Origin: a virus
DNA length: 64,000 nucleotides
Virus record (IMG/VR): IMGVR_UViG_3300008266_000027
Coordinates: 1 to 64,000 of that record
Direction: 5' to 3' (one strand)
In this document: one piece after another, positions 1 through 8,313 of the stretch
Numbering within the stretch: position 1 is the stretch's first letter
How the letters are laid out: the number at the start of each line of letters is the position of its first letter
Program-made: the position numbers and the translations under genes
The notes under the pieces: model-generated
What the model saw: the letters and a program-made list of their open reading frames with translations, nothing else
The model's database searches: none
What the model was told of the DNA's origin: nothing

Positions 1-114
1 GAGCCTGCATCATGGCTTGCTCTTCAGGTGAAGGCTGTTGTTCGCCATCGGCTTGTTGAGCCTGTATCATGGCTTGCTCTTCAGGTGAAGGCTGTTGTTC
101 GCCATCGGCTTGTT
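1..114 (-). repeat. 57-bp tandem repeat inside a coding region
   Basis: Two consecutive 57-bp units start at 1 and 58, differing at one base, and a third begins to diverge at 115. Each encodes a 19-residue unit containing [14 protein letters not shown]. The unit length is a multiple of three, so copy number can change without a frameshift. More copies may lie left of the window. Confidence 0.9.
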
Positions 115-691
115 GAGCCTGCTCCTCATCTTCATCTTGCATAGAATCTTCTATATCTAAGAATGCGTCGTCCGCCATTGCCTTCTTAAGCTTTATCCAT
201 TTGTCTTTAAGCTGCTTTAATGAAAAGTCGTAGTCCTGCTGTGAATCTTGATAATTAGATTGAGCAGCTCTTGCGCCAAATTTATCCAATTCTTCTTTGC
301 CATAATCTAGCTCTTGCTTGCCATCTGACTCTTTATCTATTCTTAACTTATCTTTTTTCTTTATCGACTTTTTGCTATTTTTTTCTATTTGTTTAAGCTT
401 AATATAATAATCTTTATCCTCGCTAAGATGATCCATAGCTATTTCTTTGGCAATTTTTTTATTCTTAGTATGCTCGCGCTCCACTTTTGTACCTTGTCTT
501 ATAGCTCTGCTACTAAAATCTTTTTCTGTTTTTTTGTCTGCTAGTCCACCCTTAAGTTCATCTTTCTTGAGAGATTTTCCTGCTTTAGAATAAGCTATAG
601 CAACTGCCTGTTTTTGTGGCTTACCAGCTTCAACTTCTGTTTTTATATTTTCAGCAATAACTTCTTTGCTTGATCCTTGCTTAAGCGGCAT
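1..691 (-). CDS. DUF5661-like phage protein (partial, C-terminus off window)
   Basis: Partial gene: the ATG at 691 follows a GAGGA ribosome site, and the frame stays open to the left edge. The first ~40 residues carry the pattern [18 protein letters not shown], frequent at the start of phage head-region proteins. Next comes [20 protein letters not shown], which fits DUF5661 (function unknown). The middle is Lys-rich and likely helical, and the visible end is Gln/Glu/Ala-rich with a 19-residue repeat. Its place next to a connector candidate suggests a virion or head-assembly role, but that is inference. The family pattern is from memory, not a search. Confidence 0.75.
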   Translation of the reverse strand, partial: MPLKQGSSKEVIAENIKTEVEAGKPQKQAVAIAYSKAGKSLKKDELKGGLADKKTEKDFSSRAIRQGTKVEREHTKNKKIAKEIAMDHLSEDKDYYIKLKQIEKNSKKSIKKKDKLRIDKESDGKQELDYGKEELDKFGARAAQSNYQDSQQDYDFSLKQLKDKWIKLKKAMADDAFLDIEDSMQDEDEEQAQQADGEQQPSPEEQAMIQAQQADGEQQPSPEEQAMMQA

Positions 692-700
692 ACTTGTCCT

Positions 701-1537
701 CTAAAAGAAATCGATATTCCATCTTTTCTGATAATAACCTTTAATTGCGTCTTTTTGCATTTGTATAAGATCACCAAGATCTTTTATTCTTGCAGCTAAA
801 AATTGAGGTCCTGGAGTGCCTACTGACTGGCTTACTCCATCGATACTTACACCCACTGAGGTGTGCGGAAATATAAGCGGGCCGATAAAAGTTAGTATCT
901 TATAAGCTGCTAAATTCTCTATTAGTTCAATTATAGCTGCGGGAACCTTGTCTTTCTCAAATCCTGCCTGATATTTTACCCTCACAGCTCCTGGAAAGTT
1001 ATCTAGGCCGATAGCTCTTAGTGCATGAAACTGTGTACCAGAAAAAGCAGATAGTAAAAAACCAGATAAGCTAGTTCCAAATGCTGGAACAAGTTGCATG
1101 ACGCCTTCTTGTGGCATAAGATGAACATGCTCCATTGGAAACTGAACAAAGCCTAGATTTGTTTGATCATTAGAGAAGCTTAGCTGTACTTCCTCTATTG
1201 ATATAACATTCGGATGATTTAACTTAAGATAATTATAGTTCCAATTAAACTCATGCCTATTGTAGTCATGTTTCTCTTCGAATGTTACCGGCGTTATGTA
1301 TAAGTCCAGTTCATGTTCTATCTGAGATATCGCACTATCTATATAGTGCTTTATGGTGTCGTCTGAGATTGATTCATTAGTGAGCGCAGAGGTTAGCGGT
1401 ATTCCAAATAGTGCTCGCTTCCTGAGATTTTCTGGAGTTGGAAGCGGCATATATCTTTCAAATGTTCCACTAGTATCTTGACCGTCTTTTGCCCATAACG
1501 GATAAAGTCCTACTCGTGGTGTTCTTGACATTGGCAT
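701..1537 (-). CDS. Head-tail connector / adaptor candidate
   Basis: A 278-residue protein. Residues ~50-90 (ISDDTIKHYIDSAISQIEHE) resemble the first helices of gp6-like head-tail connector proteins, which form the ring under the portal. The rest is mixed alpha/beta with no membrane segment. The start overlaps the stop of the preceding gene as TAATG and a GGTGG ribosome site precedes it. The gene sits among head genes. The alternative is another structural protein; the connector call rests on helix pattern and context only. Confidence 0.5.
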   Translation of the reverse strand: MPMSRTPRVGLYPLWAKDGQDTSGTFERYMPLPTPENLRKRALFGIPLTSALTNESISDDTIKHYIDSAISQIEHELDLYITPVTFEEKHDYNRHEFNWNYNYLKLNHPNVISIEEVQLSFSNDQTNLGFVQFPMEHVHLMPQEGVMQLVPAFGTSLSGFLLSAFSGTQFHALRAIGLDNFPGAVRVKYQAGFEKDKVPAAIIELIENLAAYKILTFIGPLIFPHTSVGVSIDGVSQSVGTPGPQFLAARIKDLGDLIQMQKDAIKGYYQKRWNIDFF

Positions 1538-2847
1538 TAATTACCACCGTTTTTTTTGATGCCCTGTACATGCTTTAATCTAGAAAGCTGCTCAGGTGCA
1601 AGTCTCTCTACTATTTTTTGCTGCAACTCTTTCACAAATTCTGGATTGGCTTGGCTTATCTTTAAGGCTGGATCTACTTTAGTGTTAACGTTAGTGCCTC
1701 TTCCTTCATCCTCTTTTATTCCGCCAGCGGACTGTGCAGCGCCTTCTTTTATAGACTTGGTTCCCTGTACAGAAGAAGCGTCGTCGTGTCCTTGAAAACT
1801 AAATAAATCATCTGCGCTTTCGCCAGAACTCATGCCTGCCGTTGCTACTTGTGCTTCGGCCTCTTGCCTTTTTTCATTTCTTAGTTTATTATTTTCTTTC
1901 GCTATCTGACTTACGCGATCTACTGCTTCAATTTTTTTCTGACTATGTTGAGGATTATTTCTAGCAAAATCATGCTTAAACTTAATTATTAATTTTGTTT
2001 TTTCTTTTGGGTCGGTTATGTGTGCTATACTTTTATTATATTCTTCTAGTGCTTGATCTAGGTCTCCTCCTACCTCAGACATTATTTTATTTTTATTTGA
2101 GCTTAAGTGGAGTACAGGATTTTCTGACGGATCTGATAACAGGCCCGTTTTATGCTGATGATTAGATAGCCAACCAGTGGCGGCCTCTTTAAGATTTTGC
2201 AACATAGCAGAAGATGGCTCGCTAGGCTTTATTCCTCTTGAAATTATTTGATCATGTGTTAATATATCGTGAGCTCCAGCAAGTCTTTCTGCTTCTCTTG
2301 GACTATAGCCCTGACTTATAAATTTCTTTATAGCTTCTACATGATGAGGTGCGTAACTACTTTTAGCTGACCATTCTGATCTACTTCCAGATGCAGCGGC
2401 AGTAGGCTTTTCAGCTACTGGCTGTTGAGTAGTGGGGTCAGCTTGCACTTTTTCCTGCTTAGGAGGAGCTTTCTGCTGTTGCTGTTGCTGTGATTGCCAC
2501 TCACGAATAGCGCGCTCTTGCGCTGTGTCTTCTTCATCTGATTGCGAATAAGAAGGCTCTTCTTCATCATATTGCTCAGTGTTATCTTCATCTTCTGGAT
2601 CTCTATCATAGGACTGCGGCGCATCTTCATCTGAGAACTCATCGTCATATTGCTCTGGATTATCCAGACCGCCGCCTATTTGTCGCTCCCATAAACTTTG
2701 ACCGTAATCTGAATCTTCATCGTCATCATACACTGCTTTAACAAAACGTTCTTCTATAGCATGAAAAAGTTCTGGATTGTTCTTAAATAGCTCGCTATTG
2801 TCTTTAATTTTTTTTGAAATTGATCTTAATAGTTGCTCTATATTCAT
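1537..2847 (-). CDS. Acidic, Gln-rich hypothetical protein of the head cluster
   Basis: I do not recognise this 436-residue protein. Residues ~40-125 are strongly acidic low complexity (Asp/Glu with Tyr and Ser), followed by a poly-Gln stretch and a Pro/Ala linker. A short ordered segment at ~165-205 (SPREAERLAGAHDIL) looks helical. The C-terminal half is Lys/Glu-rich and probably coiled coil. There is no signal peptide or membrane segment. It lies 1 nt after the 373-residue gene, overlaps the connector candidate, and is probably co-transcribed with both. A scaffold-like or internal virion role is possible but unproven. Confidence 0.6.
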   Translation of the reverse strand: MNIEQLLRSISKKIKDNSELFKNNPELFHAIEERFVKAVYDDDEDSDYGQSLWERQIGGGLDNPEQYDDEFSDEDAPQSYDRDPEDEDNTEQYDEEEPSYSQSDEEDTAQERAIREWQSQQQQQQKAPPKQEKVQADPTTQQPVAEKPTAAASGSRSEWSAKSSYAPHHVEAIKKFISQGYSPREAERLAGAHDILTHDQIISRGIKPSEPSSAMLQNLKEAATGWLSNHQHKTGLLSDPSENPVLHLSSNKNKIMSEVGGDLDQALEEYNKSIAHITDPKEKTKLIIKFKHDFARNNPQHSQKKIEAVDRVSQIAKENNKLRNEKRQEAEAQVATAGMSSGESADDLFSFQGHDDASSVQGTKSIKEGAAQSAGGIKEDEGRGTNVNTKVDPALKISQANPEFVKELQQKIVERLAPEQLSRLKHVQGIKKNGGN

Positions 2848-2848
2848 G

Positions 2849-3970
2849 TTATGGCTTTTTGGCTTTTATTTCTGCAAGCCTTCGCATTGCATCTTCTTTT
2901 CCAAGTTTTTTATCAGCTGAACTGGACGTTATCACCGGCGGTTTTTCCATCCTGTCCCAGTCACTGCGATTGCTGTCTTTACCTATTACCGGGGGTATCT
3001 CTGCGTTGAACTTTACATTACTTAAATCCTGTGATGCCGCAGTTTGAGTTGATTGCTGTGGTCTAGAAGTAACACCCATTCTTGCCAGGTGACTGTCTGT
3101 ATCTAGCGGAGACACTTGTGCATGTGCTGGACTAGACTTGCCTTTTCCAGCAGGTCTTTCTTGGTATGAATCAAGGAAGTCCATCATTTGATTTGCCTCA
3201 AAATCACGCATTGAGTTTTCATAGTTAGCATGATGCGCCCCAGATAGGTCAGCGTTTGACATTCCGTAATATGAGAATATCGGCGCGCTATCAAACGGAT
3301 GCGGCTCGTAGTAGCCTTTTGATTTATGATCGTGATCTATATCGATATGCTTTCCATTTATGTGTGTCTCTTCAAGAGGCCAAGCGCCTTTATGTCCGTG
3401 ACCATGAACTTCCTCAGCATAACTAAAATGAGGCGCTTGAGATAAGTAGTCGTATGTAGAATGTTCTCTCGCTAAACCTTTTGTAGCAGTGGAGTAGTGC
3501 TCTTGCTTGTATGGGTTATCTATGCTTGATATTCCGCTCTTGTTCTGAAACTGATTTCTTTCCCAGGGCTTTGGATCAACCCAGTCTGCCTTTAGTGCTC
3601 CATTAGTGTGGTCTATGCTGCCGTCATTTATCATCTTATCTGTTAGATGAAGCATTTTCATAATTTGACGCATGTGCTGACCGGCAAGTTTTTTATTACC
3701 AGATTTTAATGCAGCAGAATATCTAGTAGCATGATGAGATAGAGCACCATGCATCATATCTGCAAGTATTGGCGTTTGTCTTATATTTTTAGCAAAATCT
3801 AAAACTGCAGTATTGGGTTTTTTTGTGCCTTTTTGCTTTGCCATTTTTTGCAGAGACTCAACTACATAGTCATATAGTTTTTGATCTGCCAATGACTCTA
3901 TAAAGGAATTCAGCCCGTTATTAGCTGCTGTTTTTCTCAATAAGATTTGTTTAAAATTAGCTATTCTCAT
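2849..3970 (-). CDS. His-rich hypothetical protein of the head cluster
   Basis: An unrecognised 373-residue protein. The N-terminal ~130 residues look all-helical. The middle (~150-260) is rich in His, Tyr and Asp, with clusters such as EEVHGHGHKGAWPLEETH and HIDIDHDHKSKGYYEPHPF. The C-terminal third is disordered, with Pro, Ser and Gln. The His clusters could bind metal, but no family pattern is visible. It is packed between the small 108-residue virion-like gene and the acidic gene, in one transcription unit. Confidence 0.6.
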   Translation of the reverse strand: MRIANFKQILLRKTAANNGLNSFIESLADQKLYDYVVESLQKMAKQKGTKKPNTAVLDFAKNIRQTPILADMMHGALSHHATRYSAALKSGNKKLAGQHMRQIMKMLHLTDKMINDGSIDHTNGALKADWVDPKPWERNQFQNKSGISSIDNPYKQEHYSTATKGLAREHSTYDYLSQAPHFSYAEEVHGHGHKGAWPLEETHINGKHIDIDHDHKSKGYYEPHPFDSAPIFSYYGMSNADLSGAHHANYENSMRDFEANQMMDFLDSYQERPAGKGKSSPAHAQVSPLDTDSHLARMGVTSRPQQSTQTAASQDLSNVKFNAEIPPVIGKDSNRSDWDRMEKPPVITSSSADKKLGKEDAMRRLAEIKAKKP

Positions 3971-3978
3971 GACATCTC

Positions 3979-4305
3979 CTAGATCTCAAGAAGCTCAGCT
4001 CTCACGGGGTTTGCACTTGCTCTGATATATTTAGCTTGACATAGAACGTAGTGATCTCCAGCAAGAACTTTCACAGCAGGAGACGTGGTTGCTGTAACTG
4101 CCGCGCCAGATGTGTCATCGCTAAACGCTACATAAGTATCAGCGGAAACCTGGATCCTCAGGATATTTCCTTGACCTACTTCTACCCAGCTAGAGGACAG
4201 ATTTGCAGAAATAACTTTACCTGGAATTAGAAGAGCCTGAAGTGCTTGTGCTACATCGACTGTACTTAGGGTAACTAGTTTTCTTACTTTGCTTAGAGAT
4301 GACAT
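3979..4305 (-). CDS. Small virion-like beta protein
   Basis: A 108-residue protein that is mostly alternating hydrophobic beta strands (IPGKVISANLSSSWVEVGQG, then AFSDDTSGAAVTA). It has the look of small decoration or fibre-associated virion proteins. An AGGAG ribosome site stands before the ATG, and a TATAAT hexamer lies 32 nt upstream, so it may lead its own transcript. No catalytic motif or membrane segment is visible. The function is inferred from composition and from its place among head genes. Confidence 0.55.
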   Translation of the reverse strand: MSSLSKVRKLVTLSTVDVAQALQALLIPGKVISANLSSSWVEVGQGNILRIQVSADTYVAFSDDTSGAAVTATTSPAVKVLAGDHYVLCQAKYIRASANPVRAELLEI

Positions 4306-4337
4306 CGTGACTCCTATATGGCCAATAATACTAGATT

Positions 4338-4343
4338 ATTATA
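4338..4343 (-). promoter_or_regulatory. TATAAT promoter-like hexamer for the 4305 gene
   Basis: Minus-strand TATAAT preceded by GG, 32 nt before the start codon, followed by an AGGAG site. An inverted repeat (AATAAT/ATTATT around ACTAG, 4324-4340) overlaps it. No convincing -35 box. Confidence 0.5.
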
Positions 4344-4363
4344 CCAGAATAAAGAGCCAGAGA

Positions 4364-5992
4364 CTAGAGTCTATATTTGCCATTTATAGCATTTATAAGC
4401 TGACGTTGGCCATTAGAATAGACTAGGCATGATGAGTTGAGCCAAGAACTCGGACCTATATTGTAGCCTAATTTTAATTTTGAACTTGTACCAACCTGCC
4501 AAGCACCGCGAAGTATCTCAGGTGAGTGGCTGTGCCCTGTGACCGAATTTCCATAAGCAAATTCCATAGACTGAAGCCCACCCCTGGCGCCATTGGCCCC
4601 CTTGTCTCCATGGGCACCTAGCTGTATTTCTGCTATGCGTAAATCTTGATCTCGCTTTAACCACTTGATTTTATTGATGCATTTAGGATCTAAATTGGCC
4701 ATTACTTCTATGCCATAGCGCAATGGATCTTCGCTTGTAGTAACGTAATGCAGCGCAAGCTCTAGAAAAGACTTATAGTTATACGGATCATTTTTAAAAT
4801 CGCCACGCTGAAGAAATCTGTCTAGAAATTCATCATGATTAGATTTTACGACAACCACCTCATCTGCAAGCATAGTTAGATACTCTAGATCACGTGCTAC
4901 AATATTCAATTCTTCGCGCAGATTAAGTTGACCTAGTTCAGCACGTTTTGCCTTAGTGTCAATATTGTGAGCCTCATGGTGATTAATTGACTTGCCATCA
5001 AAAAGATCATGCATAACTAGTCGCTTTGGCTTAAGCGTTCTGCAGACGTCATCCCATACAATTTTAGTCATAGGACATGTGCTGCCTGAGTGCCAGTCGC
5101 CTAGAACAAAAGCCTCTGGTCTAACTTTTTTTGTTGCGCCAGATGGCGAATACTCTACTCCAAGATCGATAAGTTTGCCATTATTGTCACATTGAAATTG
5201 CCTAAAATGATACTCATCTGAGTCGCCTATCTCTACTATTAGACCACCCATCACATGATCATAGGCGGCAATATATGCAGTACGATTAGACATATAGTTT
5301 GCAGATGTATAGTCAGGCACAGTTACAGCGCCTGTCGTCATGAGAAAGTGAGGCAATTTAGTATTAGATACAGGGCTAGACTTTAGTCGCTGCTTGGGCG
5401 ATGCATATACAAAACTGCCCTCACGCTGCCCTATTCGACCTAGACCGATTATAGGATCAATGTGCTTGGCAGCTAGCTTAATTGTAGAAAGAAATATATT
5501 TGAGTTTAACTCTGTATCTTCTAAAACAATAGCTTCATTAGTTAATCGCTTATCTACTCTGCCAAGCGATCCTCTGTCTAGATTAGAAGCAGGATCAGAG
5601 GCTATGAGTATTAGCAATGCTGCATCATTTTTTTTACAATAAGACTTAACAGATTTATACATCTTATTATCAAGCTCACAGCCTGTAACAGCTGTTGTGA
5701 TAACAAATTTTTTGTTGTTTGCTACAGTTGATCGTAATTTATCTAGCTGTTGCTCGGTCATTAAATCTTCAATGTAAACATCTAGAAAACACCTAGGATA
5801 CTTCCTACGAGCCTCTTCATCAAGATTAGACAGAGATCCGTAATGATGCTTGAGCATGTCTTTTGTATATTCTGTATTAGAAGTAAAGTCTTCTACACTA
5901 AGATCACAGCGCATCTTCTTACGAAGAGTCGCATAATCTCGCAGCATAGTCTTCTTCTTATCTGAGACGTTGTTTTGCTTATTAGTTGTCAT
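4364..5992 (-). CDS. Large calcineurin-like metallophosphoesterase
   Basis: A 542-residue protein. The C-terminal half (from ~295) shows the ordered metal-binding motifs of the calcineurin-like superfamily: DWHSG, then HDLFDG, SNHDEF and GHSHSP. These enzymes use two metals to cut phosphodiester or phosphomonoester bonds. The first ~290 residues form a separate domain I do not recognise. Size and layout recall T5 A1, as I remember it, but homology is unproven. Not an SbcD/gp47 type, which this phage encodes separately at 20460. AAAGGA precedes the ATG, which overlaps the end of the DUF3310 gene. Confidence 0.75.
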   Translation of the reverse strand: MTTNKQNNVSDKKKTMLRDYATLRKKMRCDLSVEDFTSNTEYTKDMLKHHYGSLSNLDEEARRKYPRCFLDVYIEDLMTEQQLDKLRSTVANNKKFVITTAVTGCELDNKMYKSVKSYCKKNDAALLILIASDPASNLDRGSLGRVDKRLTNEAIVLEDTELNSNIFLSTIKLAAKHIDPIIGLGRIGQREGSFVYASPKQRLKSSPVSNTKLPHFLMTTGAVTVPDYTSANYMSNRTAYIAAYDHVMGGLIVEIGDSDEYHFRQFQCDNNGKLIDLGVEYSPSGATKKVRPEAFVLGDWHSGSTCPMTKIVWDDVCRTLKPKRLVMHDLFDGKSINHHEAHNIDTKAKRAELGQLNLREELNIVARDLEYLTMLADEVVVVKSNHDEFLDRFLQRGDFKNDPYNYKSFLELALHYVTTSEDPLRYGIEVMANLDPKCINKIKWLKRDQDLRIAEIQLGAHGDKGANGARGGLQSMEFAYGNSVTGHSHSPEILRGAWQVGTSSKLKLGYNIGPSSWLNSSCLVYSNGQRQLINAINGKYRL

Positions 5993-6374
5993 TAAGGCAT
6001 TCCTTTAATATATATCTATTTATGTACCAGATTGCTTTTTGCAAATCTTCTTTTGTTCTTGTCGGATCTTTTTTACCTGCACGTGAAATATACTTTAGAG
6101 CATTAGCGAGCCTAAAGTCTAATTGCCAGTCTTCAATAACGTCAATTGGCTCTATGGTTGCAAAATTGTAGTGCTTAGGCTTATTGATTACATCTTCTTT
6201 TTTGGCAGTGCTGCTAGTCTGTCTGAGTTTAGCAAATCTAGTTGAATCCTCTTCAAGATAGGTTTCTTGTGGAAGATTTCTTATGATCGCGCAATTACTG
6301 CACATACTGTCATTTTTAGAATATATATCTATGTGTGTATTCATGCCACATTTAGTGCAAGGCCAAACGCTCAT
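5982..6374 (-). CDS. DUF3310 protein with N-terminal zinc ribbon
   Basis: A 130-residue protein. The C-terminal part has the DUF3310 signature, seen as INKPKHYN, EPIDVIEDW, ALKYISRAGKKD and EDLQKAIWYINRYI. Family members are often annotated as nucleotide-kinase-like, but the biochemical role is not settled. The N-terminus carries two Cys pairs, CTKC and CSNC, that form a probable zinc ribbon. The gene overlaps its upstream neighbour by 4 nt (ATGA), so translation is probably coupled. A role in phage nucleotide metabolism is likely but inferred. Confidence 0.8.
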   Translation of the reverse strand: MSVWPCTKCGMNTHIDIYSKNDSMCSNCAIIRNLPQETYLEEDSTRFAKLRQTSSTAKKEDVINKPKHYNFATIEPIDVIEDWQLDFRLANALKYISRAGKKDPTRTKEDLQKAIWYINRYILKECLNDN

Positions 6375-6817
6375 CGATCCTCCCAGAGTTTCTTATATAT
6401 CTTATCGCTTCTAGGCTGTCTTTTACCGCTGAATGTTTCCAACGGTTCTTTTACTACGAATATAGCACTCTCTAATTCTTCAGAGTCTTTAGTAGAAGAC
6501 TGCAACGCCAAATAAACATTTAGATAATGTGCACCCATAGCTTCATTGCCATAAACTACACCTTTATCTGCAGTTATAGCAAAGCATGGTCCTACAATAA
6601 CATTCGACACAATTTTAGTTATATCATGAGATACCTGAGCGACTATGCTTGGTGTTAAATCTGATCTAAAATTTAAATGTAGTACTGTTTTTTCGTACTC
6701 AGCAAGAACTACTGGCCTTGCATCATCTAAGTAATATATTTCGGCAAGATTATCTACCATCTCGGCATAATATCTTCCGTCTATTGCTAGTTGTTTTAGA
6801 ATTTTTTTAAGTGACAA
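6371..6817 (-). CDS. Hypothetical protein with TTG start and masked ribosome site
   Basis: A 148-residue protein I do not recognise; mixed alpha/beta, no membrane segment. Translation most likely begins at TTG (6815-6817), six bases after AGGAT. That site lies in the near arm of a perfect 10-bp stem (6821-6846), while a TATAAT hexamer overlaps the far arm. Transcripts reading through from upstream would hide the site, whereas transcripts started locally would not. The gene overlaps the DUF3310 gene by 4 nt, so expression of the two is probably linked. Confidence 0.6.
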   Translation of the reverse strand: MSLKKILKQLAIDGRYYAEMVDNLAEIYYLDDARPVVLAEYEKTVLHLNFRSDLTPSIVAQVSHDITKIVSNVIVGPCFAITADKGVVYGNEAMGAHYLNVYLALQSSTKDSEELESAIFVVKEPLETFSGKRQPRSDKIYKKLWEDR

Positions 6818-6820
6818 TTT

Positions 6821-6846
6821 TAATCCTATTTTTTATAATAGGATTA
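6821..6846 (-). promoter_or_regulatory. 10-bp hairpin masking a ribosome site
   Basis: On the minus strand TAATCCTATT, a 6-nt loop, then AATAGGATTA: a perfect 10-bp stem. The AGGAT ribosome site of the 6817 gene is in the second arm, and the first arm overlaps the TATAAT hexamer. It could be an RNA hairpin in read-through transcripts or a DNA operator. Confidence 0.7.
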
Positions 6847-6848
6847 TA
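6843..6848 (-). promoter_or_regulatory. TATAAT promoter-like hexamer for the 6817 gene
   Basis: Minus-strand TATAAT preceded by CG, 25 nt before the TTG start. Initiation 6-8 nt downstream would begin inside the hairpin loop and leave out its first arm. Confidence 0.5.
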
Positions 6849-6868
6849 CGATGATTTATATTAATGAG

Positions 6869-7729
6869 TTATGGTACTTTAGGGAGTTTTGTCTGAATAG
6901 TATCTGGTGTAGTTGGTACACTTGGAGATTCAGTTAATTTACTTTTTTTTCTTTTTGGCGTTTCTTCTCCGTGATTATTTTCGCCGTCAGTAAAGCTATT
7001 GAGTGTAAACGTATGAGATATCCAGGGTTTTCCATCTACATGATAGATATCTTGATCATTTGGGTCAACTTGTCCATGTGGAGAGTGGTGTATAGTTACT
7101 TTGTCTGGGTGCGAGAAGTCTACCTGATAATCTTCACTTATGCCCTCTTTTATATACCTATTTAAACTATCTAATTTATTTTGCCTGTCATTAATCTGTG
7201 ATGGATCTAGTAGTGAGCGTGATTTCGGACTCAGACTTTCTTCAAGTAGCTCTTTATGATAATTGTTTGTAAATTTTTTCTGTAGATTAACTATATGTCG
7301 AGCTCTAAGAACGTGCTTCCTGGTTTCTTTATCATCGCGCTTAATTTTTTTAGTATTTGAGGTTAAGAAAAAACGTTCAGGGTCTTTATTTACTGCGTTT
7401 ATAAGATTTGCATATATTTTACGCTGATTTGGAGTTACTTCCCTTCCTCCTCTTTTTTTAATTGTGTTATTTACACCTAAAAAAAATGTACCAAGTGTTT
7501 CTTTAATTTCTTGACTTATTCTTTCTTGATCTGCTTTGTTAGAGTGCCAATCGTACGCGCCTAAGCTATGATTCCATATTGGTGTGTATGGGCCGTTCGG
7601 ATGCTTATCGTTCTTACTTACTGGAGGTTTAGCTTTTATTAAAAAATCTATGTAGTCTTCTCTAGAGATATGTAGTTTCTCAAGAGTTGAGTCTATATTT
7701 TTATGAAGGATCCAGTTGTTCCAATTCAT
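6869..7729 (-). CDS. Hypothetical protein with shared WNNWIL N-terminal module
   Basis: About 286 residues. I place the start at the ATG at 7729: it overlaps the upstream stop as ATGA and aligns the N-terminus (WNNWILHKN, TLEKL, DYI) with that of the adjacent gene. A longer reading from 7762 is open but less likely. After the shared ~30 residues the sequence is Lys/Asn/His-rich with no family I recognise. A segment GPYTPIWNHSLGAYDWHSNK is distinctive. The C-terminus is basic and Pro/Thr-rich. Probably an accessory or packaged protein; function unknown. Confidence 0.6.
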   Translation of the reverse strand: MNWNNWILHKNIDSTLEKLHISREDYIDFLIKAKPPVSKNDKHPNGPYTPIWNHSLGAYDWHSNKADQERISQEIKETLGTFFLGVNNTIKKRGGREVTPNQRKIYANLINAVNKDPERFFLTSNTKKIKRDDKETRKHVLRARHIVNLQKKFTNNYHKELLEESLSPKSRSLLDPSQINDRQNKLDSLNRYIKEGISEDYQVDFSHPDKVTIHHSPHGQVDPNDQDIYHVDGKPWISHTFTLNSFTDGENNHGEETPKRKKSKLTESPSVPTTPDTIQTKLPKVP

Positions 7730-8250
7730 GGCTGAGTTGTCTTTGCTGCTATTGGCTGCCAATTATTGTTACTTAGCGAGTGAGTTGGTTCAGGCATCTT
7801 GCTGCCATAAGGAATCACGTGGGCCTTTATTGTTTTTTGACCACTGTTAAGTGCTTTCCACGCTCTATGCGAACCATCAGCTATATGATAACCACCATCT
7901 GCTTGACCCATTACTACGATAGGATACTTTAGATCTGACGCTTCAGACCTTGTGTTAAACGCTGGTGAGTTTATGGGTTCATCTGCTTTAAATCCAGTGT
8001 GATTCTGAAACAAATGACTTAAATGAGATAAATCAAAATCTTGCGCTGGATGATTCGACTGCGCGTGAGACACTAGCTGACCAACGTTCCAGCCTTTACC
8101 AGATTCATTATCTCCGTATACTTGATTTTTCCAGTCTATTTTGGCTAACTGATTAACTGTTTTAATATAGTCATTTTTAGATAAGCCTAGTTTATCTAGG
8201 GTAAATTCAGCATTTTTTTGAAGTATCCAGTTGTTCCAGTCGGTGCGCAT
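7726..8250 (-). CDS. ParB/sulfiredoxin-like fold protein
   Basis: A 174-residue protein. Residues ~110-150 (PIVVMG, YHIADGSHRAWKALNSG, KAHVIPYG) match the DGxHR core of the ParB/Srx superfamily, which includes ParB CTPase domains, nuclease-like proteins and sulfiredoxin. The N-terminal ~30 residues (WNNWILQKN, TLDKLGLSKNDYI) are shared with the downstream gene. There is no HTH or other ParB domain, so chromosome-type partitioning is unlikely. The exact activity cannot be read from sequence. It lies just after the capsid gene terminator. Confidence 0.6.
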   Translation of the reverse strand: MRTDWNNWILQKNAEFTLDKLGLSKNDYIKTVNQLAKIDWKNQVYGDNESGKGWNVGQLVSHAQSNHPAQDFDLSHLSHLFQNHTGFKADEPINSPAFNTRSEASDLKYPIVVMGQADGGYHIADGSHRAWKALNSGQKTIKAHVIPYGSKMPEPTHSLSNNNWQPIAAKTTQP

Positions 8251-8264
8251 ACTTTTTCTTCAAT

Positions 8265-8290
8265 AAAAAGGCGACCGAAGTCGCCTTTTT
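8265..8290 (-). terminator. Rho-independent terminator after the capsid gene
   Basis: On the minus strand an 11-bp stem (AAAAAGGCGAC / GTCGCCTTTTT) with a TTCG loop ends in a T run. It follows the capsid stop codon by about 24 nt. The symmetrical A/T flanks mean it could also act on the plus strand. Confidence 0.9.
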
Positions 8291-8313
8291 TAAATTAAGC
8301 TTTTAGTCTAAAA

